Positions 45,743-55,800 of a DNA stretch of 64,000 bases are shown piece by piece; the stretch's first letter is position 1, and every line of letters begins with the position of its first letter. This stretch comes from CAYSGX01 sp964518215 (GTDB lineage Bacteria > Bacteroidota > Bacteroidia > Chitinophagales > CAIOSU01). Where the stretch lies: the NCBI GenBank assembly GCA_964518215.1, contig CAZFFP010000009.1, forward strand, positions 1 to 64,000, given 5' to 3'. The notes below the pieces were generated by a model. The model saw only the letters and a program-made list of their open reading frames with translations, made no database searches and was not told the origin of the DNA. The position numbers and the translations under genes were made by a program.

Positions 45743-46201
45743 CTATTTTTTTCTGATATAATATTCAGTTTCCAAATCCATGTAGCCGTAGTCAATTACA
45801 AGGGTGTCTGACCTGAAAAGAATATATGCAGGTCTTTGACTTTCTCCCATCACCATCAATGGGCGGGTTTCATCGAGAATATAATTGCCTAATTTATAAG
45901 GAAGATTTTTTTCGAACTTACCATCTCTGTAAGCATCGAAAGTTTTATCAGGTTTAAAATCAAATTCTATTGTAAAGCCTGTGGTTTGGGGATTGGTTTC
46001 TTTGGGAACTCTGCCACAGCAACTGGTTTTCAGCCAAATCCATCTGCCTTCTAATAGTTTATAATAATCTGCGTAAGGTTCTTCTTCTTTTAAGATTTCC
46101 TGATTGTTTTTCATGGTTTCAGTATTTAATTGCGCAACATCTTTTTTTGTTTTACAGGAAAATAAAATGACACTCAGAAATAAAAACAAAATCACTTTCA
46201 T
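45743..46201 (-). CDS. Lipocalin-like lipoprotein (152 aa)
   Basis: Start ATG 46201 (MKVILFLFLSVILFSCKTKK) gives a lipoprotein signal with Cys16; the longer frame to 46261 overlaps the neighbouring gene end and has no signal. The mature part has LLEGRWIWLKTSCCGRV, similar to the first strand of lipocalin-like domains (lxGtWxLxs), and repeated beta strands (TIEFDFKPDKTFDAYRDGKF, ILFRSDTLVIDYGYMD). Function unknown, probably outer-membrane attached. It follows a T9SS gene with 19 bases between. Confidence 0.7.
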   Translation of the reverse strand: MKVILFLFLSVILFSCKTKKDVAQLNTETMKNNQEILKEEEPYADYYKLLEGRWIWLKTSCCGRVPKETNPQTTGFTIEFDFKPDKTFDAYRDGKFEKNLPYKLGNYILDETRPLMVMGESQRPAYILFRSDTLVIDYGYMDLETEYYIRKK

Positions 46202-46220
46202 GGGTTTCTCAGATATGGAT

Positions 46221-47294
46221 TTATTGAACAATAAATTTACGAACGGCATTAATTTTTGCACCTTCTATTTCAAGAAAATAATATCCCGCTTGCAGCATGG
46301 ATGTATTGATTTCTATTAAAGTTTGATTTCGATATTTTTCCGAAAAAATTTCTTTTCCTGTAACATCTTTTACTGAAATCACAATGGCATCATTCAAATC
46401 GGGCAACTCAATCCAAAGTTTTTCGGTAGTCGGGTTCGGATAAATTTTTATGGTTTTATCCGAATCTAAAACAGTAACACCGGTAAATCTTCTTTTGTCG
46501 TAAAATGCGGCATAAGTAACAAACTCACTATTGAAAACTCTGCGGGTATTCACTTGCAACACAGGCACATGTATATCGTTGGTAAGCCACTTGTATTCAA
46601 TTTCATTGGGGCGGTTGAATCCAAATCCAAATCCGAGCGTGTCAATACTCAAGCTGTCGCGCATTTGCAGCACGGTTCGAACTCTCAGGGCATTCACAGT
46701 ATCGCCCGGCAAAATCAGTGTTCCCCAACCATCTACATGGTTAATTCTTGTTTGAGAAAAACTATAACCTGCCAGCCCCGGTATGTTGAATGAATAACTT
46801 GAAGTGGAAGTATCGCGGTCTTCATATTCGAGCGGAAACAAATAAATTTCATCATCGTTCTGAAAACTTATCGGAGTAGGAAAACCATTTATCGTTGCGC
46901 CCAACCCCACTTGTTTATAGCTAGCATCACTTCTGAAAAAATAACTGTAAACATTCTGAGCCACAAAAATTGCCGGAAGGAATAATCCGCCTTCTTGAGC
47001 TACATTGGCTCTGTTGGGATTGAATGGGATATCTGAAAAATATGCTCCATAAATAAAACCTGTTTGAAACACACTCAAAAATCTTTTTTCGTCATCGCCC
47101 GATGCTGTCAGTCCCGAAAAATCCCAGATTACATTAGCGCCATGAAAAGTAAAATCATAATCATCGGCATTATTAGCTGTGCTCAACAAAATTCTGTCCC
47201 CTGCACGGGGCATATCATTATTTGTAATAGTAATCTGGGCGTTCAGGTAATGTAGTTGTATCGTCAACAATGAAACAATAATAAGAATACGCAT
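46221..47294 (-). CDS. Secreted protein with T9SS C-terminal sorting domain (357 aa)
   Basis: Start ATG 47294 (MRILIIVSLLTIQLHYLNAQ, signal peptide) is preferred over 47327, since a TAACTTTA -7-like element lies at 47317-47310 within the longer version. The body is a beta-rich domain (NADDYDFTFHGANVIWDFSG) of unknown function. The sorting domain is IKIYPNPTTEKLWIELPDLN, SVKDVTGKEIFSEKY and LQAGYYFLEIEG at the end. Surface exposed or released. The lipocalin-like gene follows. Confidence 0.85.
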   Translation of the reverse strand: MRILIIVSLLTIQLHYLNAQITITNNDMPRAGDRILLSTANNADDYDFTFHGANVIWDFSGLTASGDDEKRFLSVFQTGFIYGAYFSDIPFNPNRANVAQEGGLFLPAIFVAQNVYSYFFRSDASYKQVGLGATINGFPTPISFQNDDEIYLFPLEYEDRDTSTSSYSFNIPGLAGYSFSQTRINHVDGWGTLILPGDTVNALRVRTVLQMRDSLSIDTLGFGFGFNRPNEIEYKWLTNDIHVPVLQVNTRRVFNSEFVTYAAFYDKRRFTGVTVLDSDKTIKIYPNPTTEKLWIELPDLNDAIVISVKDVTGKEIFSEKYRNQTLIEINTSMLQAGYYFLEIEGAKINAVRKFIVQ

Positions 47295-47444
47295 AATGTT
47301 GGTTTGATGTAAAGTTATGGGTTTCATCTTGAGCCTCTCATGACTGAATTTTTAAATTAATTGTGACAAAAAAAAATAAAAAAACACAAGCCTGATTTTA
47401 AAAGCGAGTATATAAATCTATACTGCTTCTTAAGCAAGAAATAA

Positions 47445-49550
47445 TTACCTCACCTCACAACCATTGGGCATATCAGAGGGAGCGCATACAAACTGTAATT
47501 TTCCTTGAGCGTCTTCAGCCATCAGTATCATGCCTTTCGATTCGATGCCGCGCAACTTGCGTGGAGCCAGATTTGCCACCACAACTACTTTTTTTTCCAC
47601 TATTTCTTCAGGTTCAAAATGTTCTGCAATGCCCGAAACAATAGTGCGTTGCTCAAAGCCTAGGTCAACGGTGAGTTGCAGCAACTTATCTGCTTTAGCA
47701 ACTTTTTCTGCCGAAAGAATAGTACCGGTACGCAGGTCGAGTTTGGCGAAATCATCGTATTGGATTTCTGATTTCTGATTTCTGATTTCTGATTTTTGTT
47801 CGATTGTTGAAGCAGGTTTTTTGCTCAATTTATTGATTTGGTTTTCAATTTCGACATCTTCAATATTTTTGAAAAGCAATGCCGCTTGATTCAATGGGTG
47901 ATTTTCCGGAACTGCATTTATCATTTCTTCCTTTTTCCAAAACGATTGCCATTTTTCTCTAAAAGAATCTGCATTCAATTGTTGCTGAATGTTTTTGGCA
48001 GTATCGGGCAAAAACGGCTCACAGGCTATGGCAATATTTCCAACAATACACAAAGAATAATTCAGAATGGCTTCCACGGCTTCCAGGTCTTCTTTGGCAA
48101 GTTTCCACGGCTCGGTTTCGGCTAAAAATTTATTGCCTATGCGAGCCAGATTCATCATGTGAAACTGCGCTTCGCGAAAACGATAGTCATTCAAGCAGCG
48201 AATCATTTCTTTCACCGAGGCATTCAACTCATTGTGTGCTTTCAGATATTTTTCGAGAATATTTTTTCTCTTTTCGCTGCTTGGTTCTATTTCTTTTTCA
48301 GAAGGCACTTTACCATCGAAATATTTCCATGTGAGTACCATTACGCGATTGACGAAGTTGCCCAAAATTGCCACCAACTCACTATTCACTTTTTGCTGAT
48401 AATCTTTCCAGGTGAAATCAGAATCTTTGGTTTCGGGGGCAATAGAGGTGAGCACGTAGCGCAACTCATCCTTTCTTCCCGGAAAATCTTTCAAATATTC
48501 ATGCAGCCAAACGGCATGGGTTCTCGAAGTCGAAATTTTTTCGCCTTCCAGATTCAAAAACTCATTGGCGGGCACATTTTCGGCAGTAATAAATTCACCA
48601 TGTTCCATGAGCATTGCCGGAAAAATGATGCAATGAAAAACAATATTATCTTTACCTATGAAATGAATCAGATGGGTTTCTGAGTCTTGCCAGTAAAGCT
48701 TCCAGTCTTCATTTCGGATTTCGGATTTCGGATTTCGGAAGTATTCTTTTGTGGCAGAAATGTATCCAATAGGAGCATCGAACCATACATATAGCACTTT
48801 GCCCTCTGCGCCTTCCACCGGAACCGGAACGCCCCAATCTAAATCGCGGGTCATGCTGCGGGCTTGCAAACCTTCTCCGCTTTGCAACCAACTTTTGCAT
48901 TGACCCAACACATTGGTTTTCCAATTGGTGTGTTGCGATAAATATTTTTCGATTTTAGGTTGCAGCTTGTCTAATGGTAAAAACCAATTGGTAGTGAGTT
49001 TTTTTTCCGGTGTTGCGCCCGATAAAGTTGATTTGGGATTAATGAGTTCTTCGGGAGAAAGCGAAGTACCGCATTTTTCGCATTGGTCGCCATAAGCGTT
49101 TTCATTGCCGCATTTGGGACAGGTTCCGGTAATGTATCTGTCGGCTAAAAATTGTTGGGCTTCGGGGTCGAAATATTGCTCGGTTTGTTTTTCAAACAAT
49201 ACTCCTTTATCGAGCAGTTGTTTGAAAAATTCTTGTGCGGTTTCGTGATGAATTTTTGAAGAGGTCCTGCCGTAATAATCAAATGCGATACCGAAATCTT
49301 CAAAAGTAGATTTCATCAATTCATGATACTTGTCAACTACCTGTTGAGGCGTTGTTCCTTCTTTTCGGGCGGTAATGGTAATCGGAACGCCATGCTCATC
49401 GCTGCCGCAAATGAACAGCACATCTTCTTTTTTCAAGCGCAGGTAGCGCACAAAAATATCGGCAGGCAGATAACATCCGGCAATATGACCTATGTGCAAT
49501 GGTCCGTTGGCATAAGGCAATGCAGCGGTAACAGTATAGCGTTTCGACAT
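47445..49550 (-). CDS. metG: Methionyl-tRNA synthetase with C-terminal tRNA-binding domain (701 aa)
   Basis: Charges tRNA-Met. The N-terminal class I core has ALPYANGPLHIGHIAGCYLP (HIGH), the zinc knuckles CPKCGNENAYGDQCEKCG, and GEKISTSR as the KMSKS-type loop. A helical anticodon domain and, from about residue 590, an EMAP/Trbp111 OB-fold (DDFAKLDLRTGTILSAEKVA) complete it. The start is ATG 49550 (MSKRYTVTAAL); a longer frame runs into a repeat element. Two tandem heptamer arrays lie inside the coding sequence, one in the linker before the OB-fold. Confidence 0.96.
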   Translation of the reverse strand: MSKRYTVTAALPYANGPLHIGHIAGCYLPADIFVRYLRLKKEDVLFICGSDEHGVPITITARKEGTTPQQVVDKYHELMKSTFEDFGIAFDYYGRTSSKIHHETAQEFFKQLLDKGVLFEKQTEQYFDPEAQQFLADRYITGTCPKCGNENAYGDQCEKCGTSLSPEELINPKSTLSGATPEKKLTTNWFLPLDKLQPKIEKYLSQHTNWKTNVLGQCKSWLQSGEGLQARSMTRDLDWGVPVPVEGAEGKVLYVWFDAPIGYISATKEYFRNPKSEIRNEDWKLYWQDSETHLIHFIGKDNIVFHCIIFPAMLMEHGEFITAENVPANEFLNLEGEKISTSRTHAVWLHEYLKDFPGRKDELRYVLTSIAPETKDSDFTWKDYQQKVNSELVAILGNFVNRVMVLTWKYFDGKVPSEKEIEPSSEKRKNILEKYLKAHNELNASVKEMIRCLNDYRFREAQFHMMNLARIGNKFLAETEPWKLAKEDLEAVEAILNYSLCIVGNIAIACEPFLPDTAKNIQQQLNADSFREKWQSFWKKEEMINAVPENHPLNQAALLFKNIEDVEIENQINKLSKKPASTIEQKSEIRNQKSEIQYDDFAKLDLRTGTILSAEKVAKADKLLQLTVDLGFEQRTIVSGIAEHFEPEEIVEKKVVVVANLAPRKLRGIESKGMILMAEDAQGKLQFVCAPSDMPNGCEVR
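47764..47798 (+). repeat. Tandem heptamer array (ATTTCTG x4 plus ATTTTTG) inside metG
   Basis: Thirty-five bases of direct 7-bp repeat. On the coding strand it encodes the linker QKSEIRNQKSEIQ between the anticodon domain and the C-terminal tRNA-binding domain of MetG. Confidence 0.9.
48711..48738 (+). repeat. Tandem heptamer array (ATTTCGG x4) inside metG
   Basis: Four exact copies of a 7-mer differing by one base from the array at 47764. It encodes FRNPKSEIRNE in the catalytic domain between ISATKEY and DWKLYWQDSETHL. Confidence 0.92.
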
Positions 49551-49570
49551 GAAATTTCCGTATTGAAGCG

Positions 49571-49578
49571 CAAAGTTA
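49571..49578 (-). promoter_or_regulatory. -7 promoter element (TAACTTTG) for metG
   Basis: Exact TAnnTTTG on the minus strand, ending 20 bases before ATG 49550, which supports the shorter metG start. No TTTG -33 box is apparent; the upstream region is a repeat element. Confidence 0.5.
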
Positions 49579-49614
49579 TGCGATTTGGTTTTTCGTTGGC
49601 ACACAGAATAAAAA

Positions 49615-49740
49615 GGGTGTAGGACAAATTGCACATATTTTGCGTAAAATACTCTTCGCCAAGAGAGGCAATAACTTTATAGATGTCATGGTGAGCCTCT
49701 CGAACCATATCTACCTTAATGTTTAATTTGTCCTACACCC
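49615..49740 (-). repeat. Structured inverted-repeat element, copy 1 (126 bp)
   Basis: Perfect 16-bp terminal inverted repeats (GGGTGTAGGACAAATT and its complement) bound a 126-bp element with an inner stem AGAGGC/GCCTCT. Its reverse complement aligns along its length with the 132-bp element at 55935-56066, sharing ATATGGTTCGA, CTCACCATGACA and TATAAAGTTATTG. It lies between the giant gene's terminator and the metG promoter. Confidence 0.85.
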
Positions 49741-49749
49741 TAAACAAAA

Positions 49750-49774
49750 CGCCCGATGATAATTTCATCAGGCG
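49750..49774 (-). terminator. Rho-independent terminator after the giant secreted-protein gene
   Basis: On the minus strand: CGCCTGATGA-AATTA-TCATCGGGC then GTTTTGTTTA. The 9-bp stem has one G-U pair and is followed by a T-rich tract. It begins about 32 bases after the stop codon of the 2021-aa gene. Confidence 0.7.
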
Positions 49775-49806
49775 CTTCAATGCTGTTATGTGCTATTTCC
49801 TTTATT

Positions 49807-52800
49807 CTACTGCTTCACCACTCTCATGCTTCTCACTTCGTCTCCTGCTTTTATATGGAACAAATAAATGCCCGCAGCTAACATGCTAATGTCAAAATTT
49901 TGTTGATGTTGTTTTAGCGTTTCACCAAATTCGCGCTGTAATATTTCTCTTCCGAAAACATCATGAACCGTAACACTAAGAGCAGCTTCTTTTTTCAATT
50001 GAACACTCAATGAAATGTTATCCATTGCCGGATTAGGTTTCAGCATGATTTGCGAAATGATATTGTTTTCTAAAATACTGTTGAAACAATCGGAGGCATC
50101 TTCTGCAACATATACCAATACTGCATCGCCATAGGCTTCACAAGTGGGGCTTATGGAAGGGAATGAAGCCGGCAATGGGGGCACTAAAAACTGTATGCTC
50201 ACAAACTGGTTGTTAGCAGGTATCACGGTGGTGCTTCCGGGAATAATTATCACTTGGTCAACGCCTCCAAGTGCAGCACAAGAATCGCTGTTTACAGTAA
50301 CTTCAAAATCAGGGACTGTAAACTCTAACGCACCGGTGCCGCCATTCCTGACTAAGAAAGTCCATGTGCCATTGGGGTCGCCTTCAAAAAGGCTGGTTAA
50401 CTGAAGGCAAGGTAAACTTCCACCCAACAATGTGTTGAGCAGTTGTTGGTCAATATTCAAATCTACCGGATTGCCTAAAAGTGTTTCTGTCAATCGCCTG
50501 ATTAAATCAATGGTATCGCCACTCGGAAACACACCCAACAAAGTATCAATTCTCCAATCGAGATTGAGTGAGAAAGTAGGACAAATTTGTCCATCGGGGC
50601 GGCAGCCGTTCAATGTATCATAAACCAAAGGAGCAATTACAGGGTCTTCGATAATGAAAGGAGTGAAATAGTAATAACCTCCCGGAATATTCGGGCAGTT
50701 ATTCGTGAAATCAAAACTGCCATCGGTATTTGCCTGAAAAACTAAACCGGCATCGGCAGCAATACTCACACCAACGGTAGAAGTAATAGCCCCTGCTGTT
50801 TGTGTAGTAAGTCCCCAAGCCACCGAATGACCGGGCGATGTAACAATGCCTGAGGTTTCGAGCCTGATAGTTTCCGAACAACAAACACTATCGCTCACAG
50901 TTGATGCAGTGCCCAAATCGCATTCAATGCAACTCACACCTCCTGTAACAGTCATGGTGCATCCTACACTATCCTGAACAATCACTGTCCAGTTGCTGCC
51001 GTTGGCAAGCGTTTCACCTTGTTGATTGGGCGAGTTGGGCGACACGTTATATCCGCCACCGGCTCCACCACCGGCATTACTTAGGTTTACCACCAATTGA
51101 TTCAATGCGCAACTGTAAGAAGCAGATGCACCGGTCAATTCGGGGTATTCGCTGTAAACCACGGTGCGGGTGGCAGTGCAGCCATTCGCATCTGTAAACT
51201 TCACGGTGTAAGAAACAATGCCGTCAATATCCTGCGCTTCGGCTTCAGCCTGTGTGAGTGGAGTTCCTGCAGTATTGATGCCTGCATACCAAGTGAATGT
51301 GCCCAGTTGGGTAGTTGCAGAATCGTTAAGTAAAGTGAGATTAGCCGGCACTTCGAAGCAGGTAAATTTCGATACAATTGAATTTAAAACAGGAAGGGGA
51401 TGAATGACAAACTGAAAACTTTGTGTGTCGGAGCAACCAAAAGTGTTTTCAAATACCACATTGTAAATATCAAATGCAGCAGGCAATTGTTGTTGCGATT
51501 GTAATAGGGTTAGCGTTGTTCCGAAATTGATGGAATCGCCTTTATACCAAACAAAGGTTCCTGCATCGGCAGTCAATTGTGGTTCATAAGTAGTTAAGTC
51601 TAATACTTGGTTCACACATAAATCAGCAATTACCGGAGTATTCAATACGGGGGAAGGATTCACTATAAATTCTACTTCCACAGAATCCTGACAGCCGGTC
51701 AAGGCGCTCACAAACAAAGCTGTAAAAGTGGTATTCTGTTGTAAAAATATTTCTTCAGGATTGACAACTGAATTTCCATTTTCGGTCCATTGCCAGGTGC
51801 CGTTATCGGTAATAATTTGCGATTGCAAGGCAGTTAAATCTATCGGCTGTGCAGAACAAACCGGACCTTGAGGCGGCAGGGCATTCAAAGCAGGAAGCGC
51901 AATAATATTCAATGAAACACAAACTTTGTTTTCGCATCCGCTGCTATTATCTGTAAAATAAGTGCAGAAGTCGAGATTGGTTGGTGAAGGTTGCACTGCT
52001 GTAGCTTGTGGAGTTGTAAGTTGTGTGCCACCATTATCAGGGTCGCCTTCATACCAAACAAAAGTTCCTGAAGTAGCCGACAGTCCCGACTCTAACGAAG
52101 TAAGGTCGAATGGATAACCATCACAAGTAGTTGGGTCAACGGCTGGCGTGGTGAGTGGTGGCAACGGATTTACTGTATATGTAACACAACTGTATGCAAA
52201 ACATCCGGTATTCGGGTCGGTGAATTGAGCGCAGTATTCAGCATTATTAGCGGGCTGTTGTGCGGCAGCAAAAGCATTGGGCAAACGCACCGCATTGGGG
52301 TTCGACAATGGATTGCCTCTATACCACACAATAGTTCCGGGCGATGTAGTAACCTGACTGTTCAAAGCAGTTAAATCCACCACAGTTCCTGCACAAAAAG
52401 GAGCGGGTTGTGGCAAAGTATTTACCAAAGGCGCTGCGTCAGGATTTACCGTAAAAGTTGCAGTGGCAGAACATGAGGCATTATCACCAGATTCAAACAA
52501 AGCCCAGTAGGTAGAGCCGGTGGCGGCAGGAACTACCGAAGTATTGGTAATAATATTTCCTCCGGAAGAAGGATTCCCGTCATACCATGTAATGCTTCCG
52601 GTAATATTAGCCGAAGGATTGAAATCTGTGAGTTCCACTCTTTCTCCAAAACAAATTTGTGGAGCCGAAGGAGTTGTAAGATTTATTTCAGGTAATAAAT
52701 TCAAAACTATAGGACCACCCAAATCGGGGCATGAAGGGCAACGAACCGGAAATGCGGCTCCTGCATATCGCAAAGTAAAATTGTAATTGATAGAAGAACC

Positions 52801-55800
52801 GAAAAATAAATTTCCCGAACCATTAATCGTTGTAACAGCACCACGTGGGTCTCCGGTAAAATTAGGATTACTAAGATTGAGCGAAGTAGTAGAGCCGCCT
52901 CCATAATTTACAATGGGTCCCGACACTCCGTCAATGGCGTTTAAAACTCCGGTATTACTCTGTTGTTGAACGGTGAGTGTTGCGGTATAATTGGTAATGC
53001 CATCGCAATATGTTACTGTTGTAGGAACCGTAATGCTGGCGCTGCCACCGCCAAACGGAGCACTCACACTGAAACTTCCGGTGCTGTTATAAGCAACGGA
53101 ATTGGCTGCAATATTTAATGCTGTGAAAGGAATAAAATAATGTGTGCCCGATTGAAATGTTGTTCCATTATTGGTGAATGAAGGAGCATCAGTTGAGGTA
53201 TAAGGTCCGAAATATCTTCCGGCAGCAATGGCATCATTTACTGCGGCATCTATATTGCTGTATGGATTGGTGGTAGTCCACGCATAACCAATAACATATC
53301 CGTTGTCTAAACTTGCTCCTGTTGTTGAAAGCGAAAATTGTTCGCCAAAACAAACCACATTGTCAACAGGCGTAGTTCCGTTTCCGGCAGAACTGCTGCA
53401 ACCTGTAGGCGGACATTGAACTACATAACTACCCGTGGCTTCACATCCGGCAGGTGCGCCTGCCACTTTCACGGTATAGTTCACAGTTGTATTGCCGCTT
53501 CCCGGTGCGGAGTTGCCGGTGGGCGCAAAAACAATATCCAATCCATTGCATAAGTCAACCGGAGCAACAGTGCAATTGAGTAGGGAAGAAGTGAAATCTA
53601 TTCCTAAAACCGGAACGGGATAAACATTGATACTGCCTGAAGCTGTAAGTTGCGGTGTTTGCGAAGGTGATGCATTGGCAGCTAAGCAGGTAATAACTGC
53701 CGAAAATTCCTGCAATTCTGCGCTGCAACCATCAGCAACATTTAATGTATGTGTGTAGGTAAGAGTATTCGCTCCGCTAATAGCATTTCCGTTGACATAC
53801 CACTGAATGGTGAAGTCTTGATTCAGTACGCCATAATCAACCACAGCAGCCAACTCAACAGTATTGCCTTCACAAGTGGAAGTTCCGCCTCCGGTGAGTG
53901 TAGCTGTTACAGAAGTTAATTCCGGACAATTGAGCAGATTACAATCGCTCGAAAAATTTCCGAGAGGAATATTACAATTGGCATCTTCGGTATTAGTTAC
54001 AGAAATGCTTACCGTAGTTCCATTGGTAAAGGGACCCATCATAAAAATTCCGGCAGTGAACGCCTGCAATTCCAAACCATCGCTCGAAACTATTTTGTAG
54101 GAGAAAGCTGAACCGGGTGTGAAATCTACTTCCACATAAAAATTATAAGTATCGTTAGGGTCGCAGAGTAATGTGGCAGTGGCAACAGGTTGGTCGCAGT
54201 TGCCCGAACAATTCATAATATCGCTCACCAATACTTCGCAACCTGCCAAGCCGTTCGAAACCGTGAAGTCAACCGATTGACCGTCCATAGCAAAGTTGCC
54301 AATCACCTGCACGGTTCCAGATTGTCCGTTAATTGTAAAGGCTGAGCATCGTGGAGCGGCTGAAATAATACAAGGTTGATTCAATAATGTAACCTGATCG
54401 ATGGCAGGAAAAACTGTTATGGTAATGGTGTTGGAAGTTTGACGACAGCCCGATTGTGGAGTAGTGCCGTTGTCGGAAATGATTCCTTTAACATAGTAAG
54501 TAACAGGAGCGCAAGTATTGTTATTAGGCAGCGTGAAAGTTTGATTGCCCGTTCCTGCACCCAACAAAGTGCCTTGATTATTATATGGATTGAAATTGGG
54601 GTTGGTGCTGTAGTACCACAAAATATTTTGTCCGCAGGAAGCAGTAAGCGGCAATACTGCTCCGGTAGATTCCAAATCAATATCGCTGCCGGAACAAACC
54701 GATTGATTGTTTTGAGGAGAAGTAACCGAACCGACAGATGCTACCACTTCTTCAACAGAAACATTTATAGAAAAAGTAGGACGCTCACTGATGCCGGAGA
54801 GATACACATAATAGGTTCCGGCTGCAAGTGTGCGGCAAAGATTCAAAGGCTGGCTGCAAGAGCTTCCCTCTACCACTGCACCCGGTGCAAGGGTTTGTCC
54901 GGGAGTAATAATGTTGGCTCCGGTGTAAGGATTCACACTTGTCGAGCCGGGACAATTTACGCCACTCAACAACGCTATATTATATCCGTTTGTGCCGCCC
55001 CAGTTTGGAACACTCACCGAAACTTTGTTGCAGGCATAAGGCAGATTAATTTCATACCACGCAGCAGCATCGGCTTCGGTTCCGCAGGCAACATTAAAGT
55101 TGTTGGAGCTATTCGAGAATATAGTTCCGTTCAAACCGGTTGCACACAAGCAACCACTGGCGCTGCCGGTCAGTGTTCCTCCGCTTCCGGTGAGGCTCAT
55201 AGGCAACGCATCGCCACACAAAAAACCCGGTTTATAAGTAGAAACTTCAAAGCAATAATTTCCTCTGGCGCCATCTGCCGGAACCACTTGTAAATAGTAT
55301 TGAATTTCACTAATGCTTACACCCGATGGCGGAGGTATTTGAGAAACAGTAGGCAGGGTTCCGGCTACTCCATAAAACTGATTTCCTGTCGTTTGACTGT
55401 TCTGAATGCAAAATGCATTTTCCTGAGCAAAGTTATTGGATTGAGTAGGAGCGGGGCTGGTACAATCAATCGAAATACTAATTAAGCCACCGGCAGTTCC
55501 TGCTATTTCAGCATGAATGGAAATGTTAGGATTGTTAACGCCATTGGCTTTGTTGGGCCAATCGAGCCAGCGAAAAACCAATGAGCCGTCATAATTCGGA
55601 ACCGTATTATATGGGTTGGGTGCGGTCAACCACACATCATTGGTATTAGTGCCACCAAAGCACGATAAGTCATTTACTCCCGTGCTGGTGGTAGCGCCTA
55701 CACTGCTGAAGCAAACTGTTTGGCACGCCACAATATAAGGAGTTAGCACTATTGCCTGATTACAATTATTGGGCAGGGTTGATAAAGTAACAGGTTGTTG

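Noticed and set aside
49551..49634. N-terminal extension of metG
   Set aside because: The extension covers the promoter element and runs into the structured repeat; MetG proteins start at the MSKRYTVT position.
54439..55293. Long 284-codon plus-strand frame opposite the giant gene
   Set aside because: It is the antisense of a repetitive, low-complexity coding region; the minus-strand product has a signal peptide and sorting domain, and the antisense frame has no recognisable feature.
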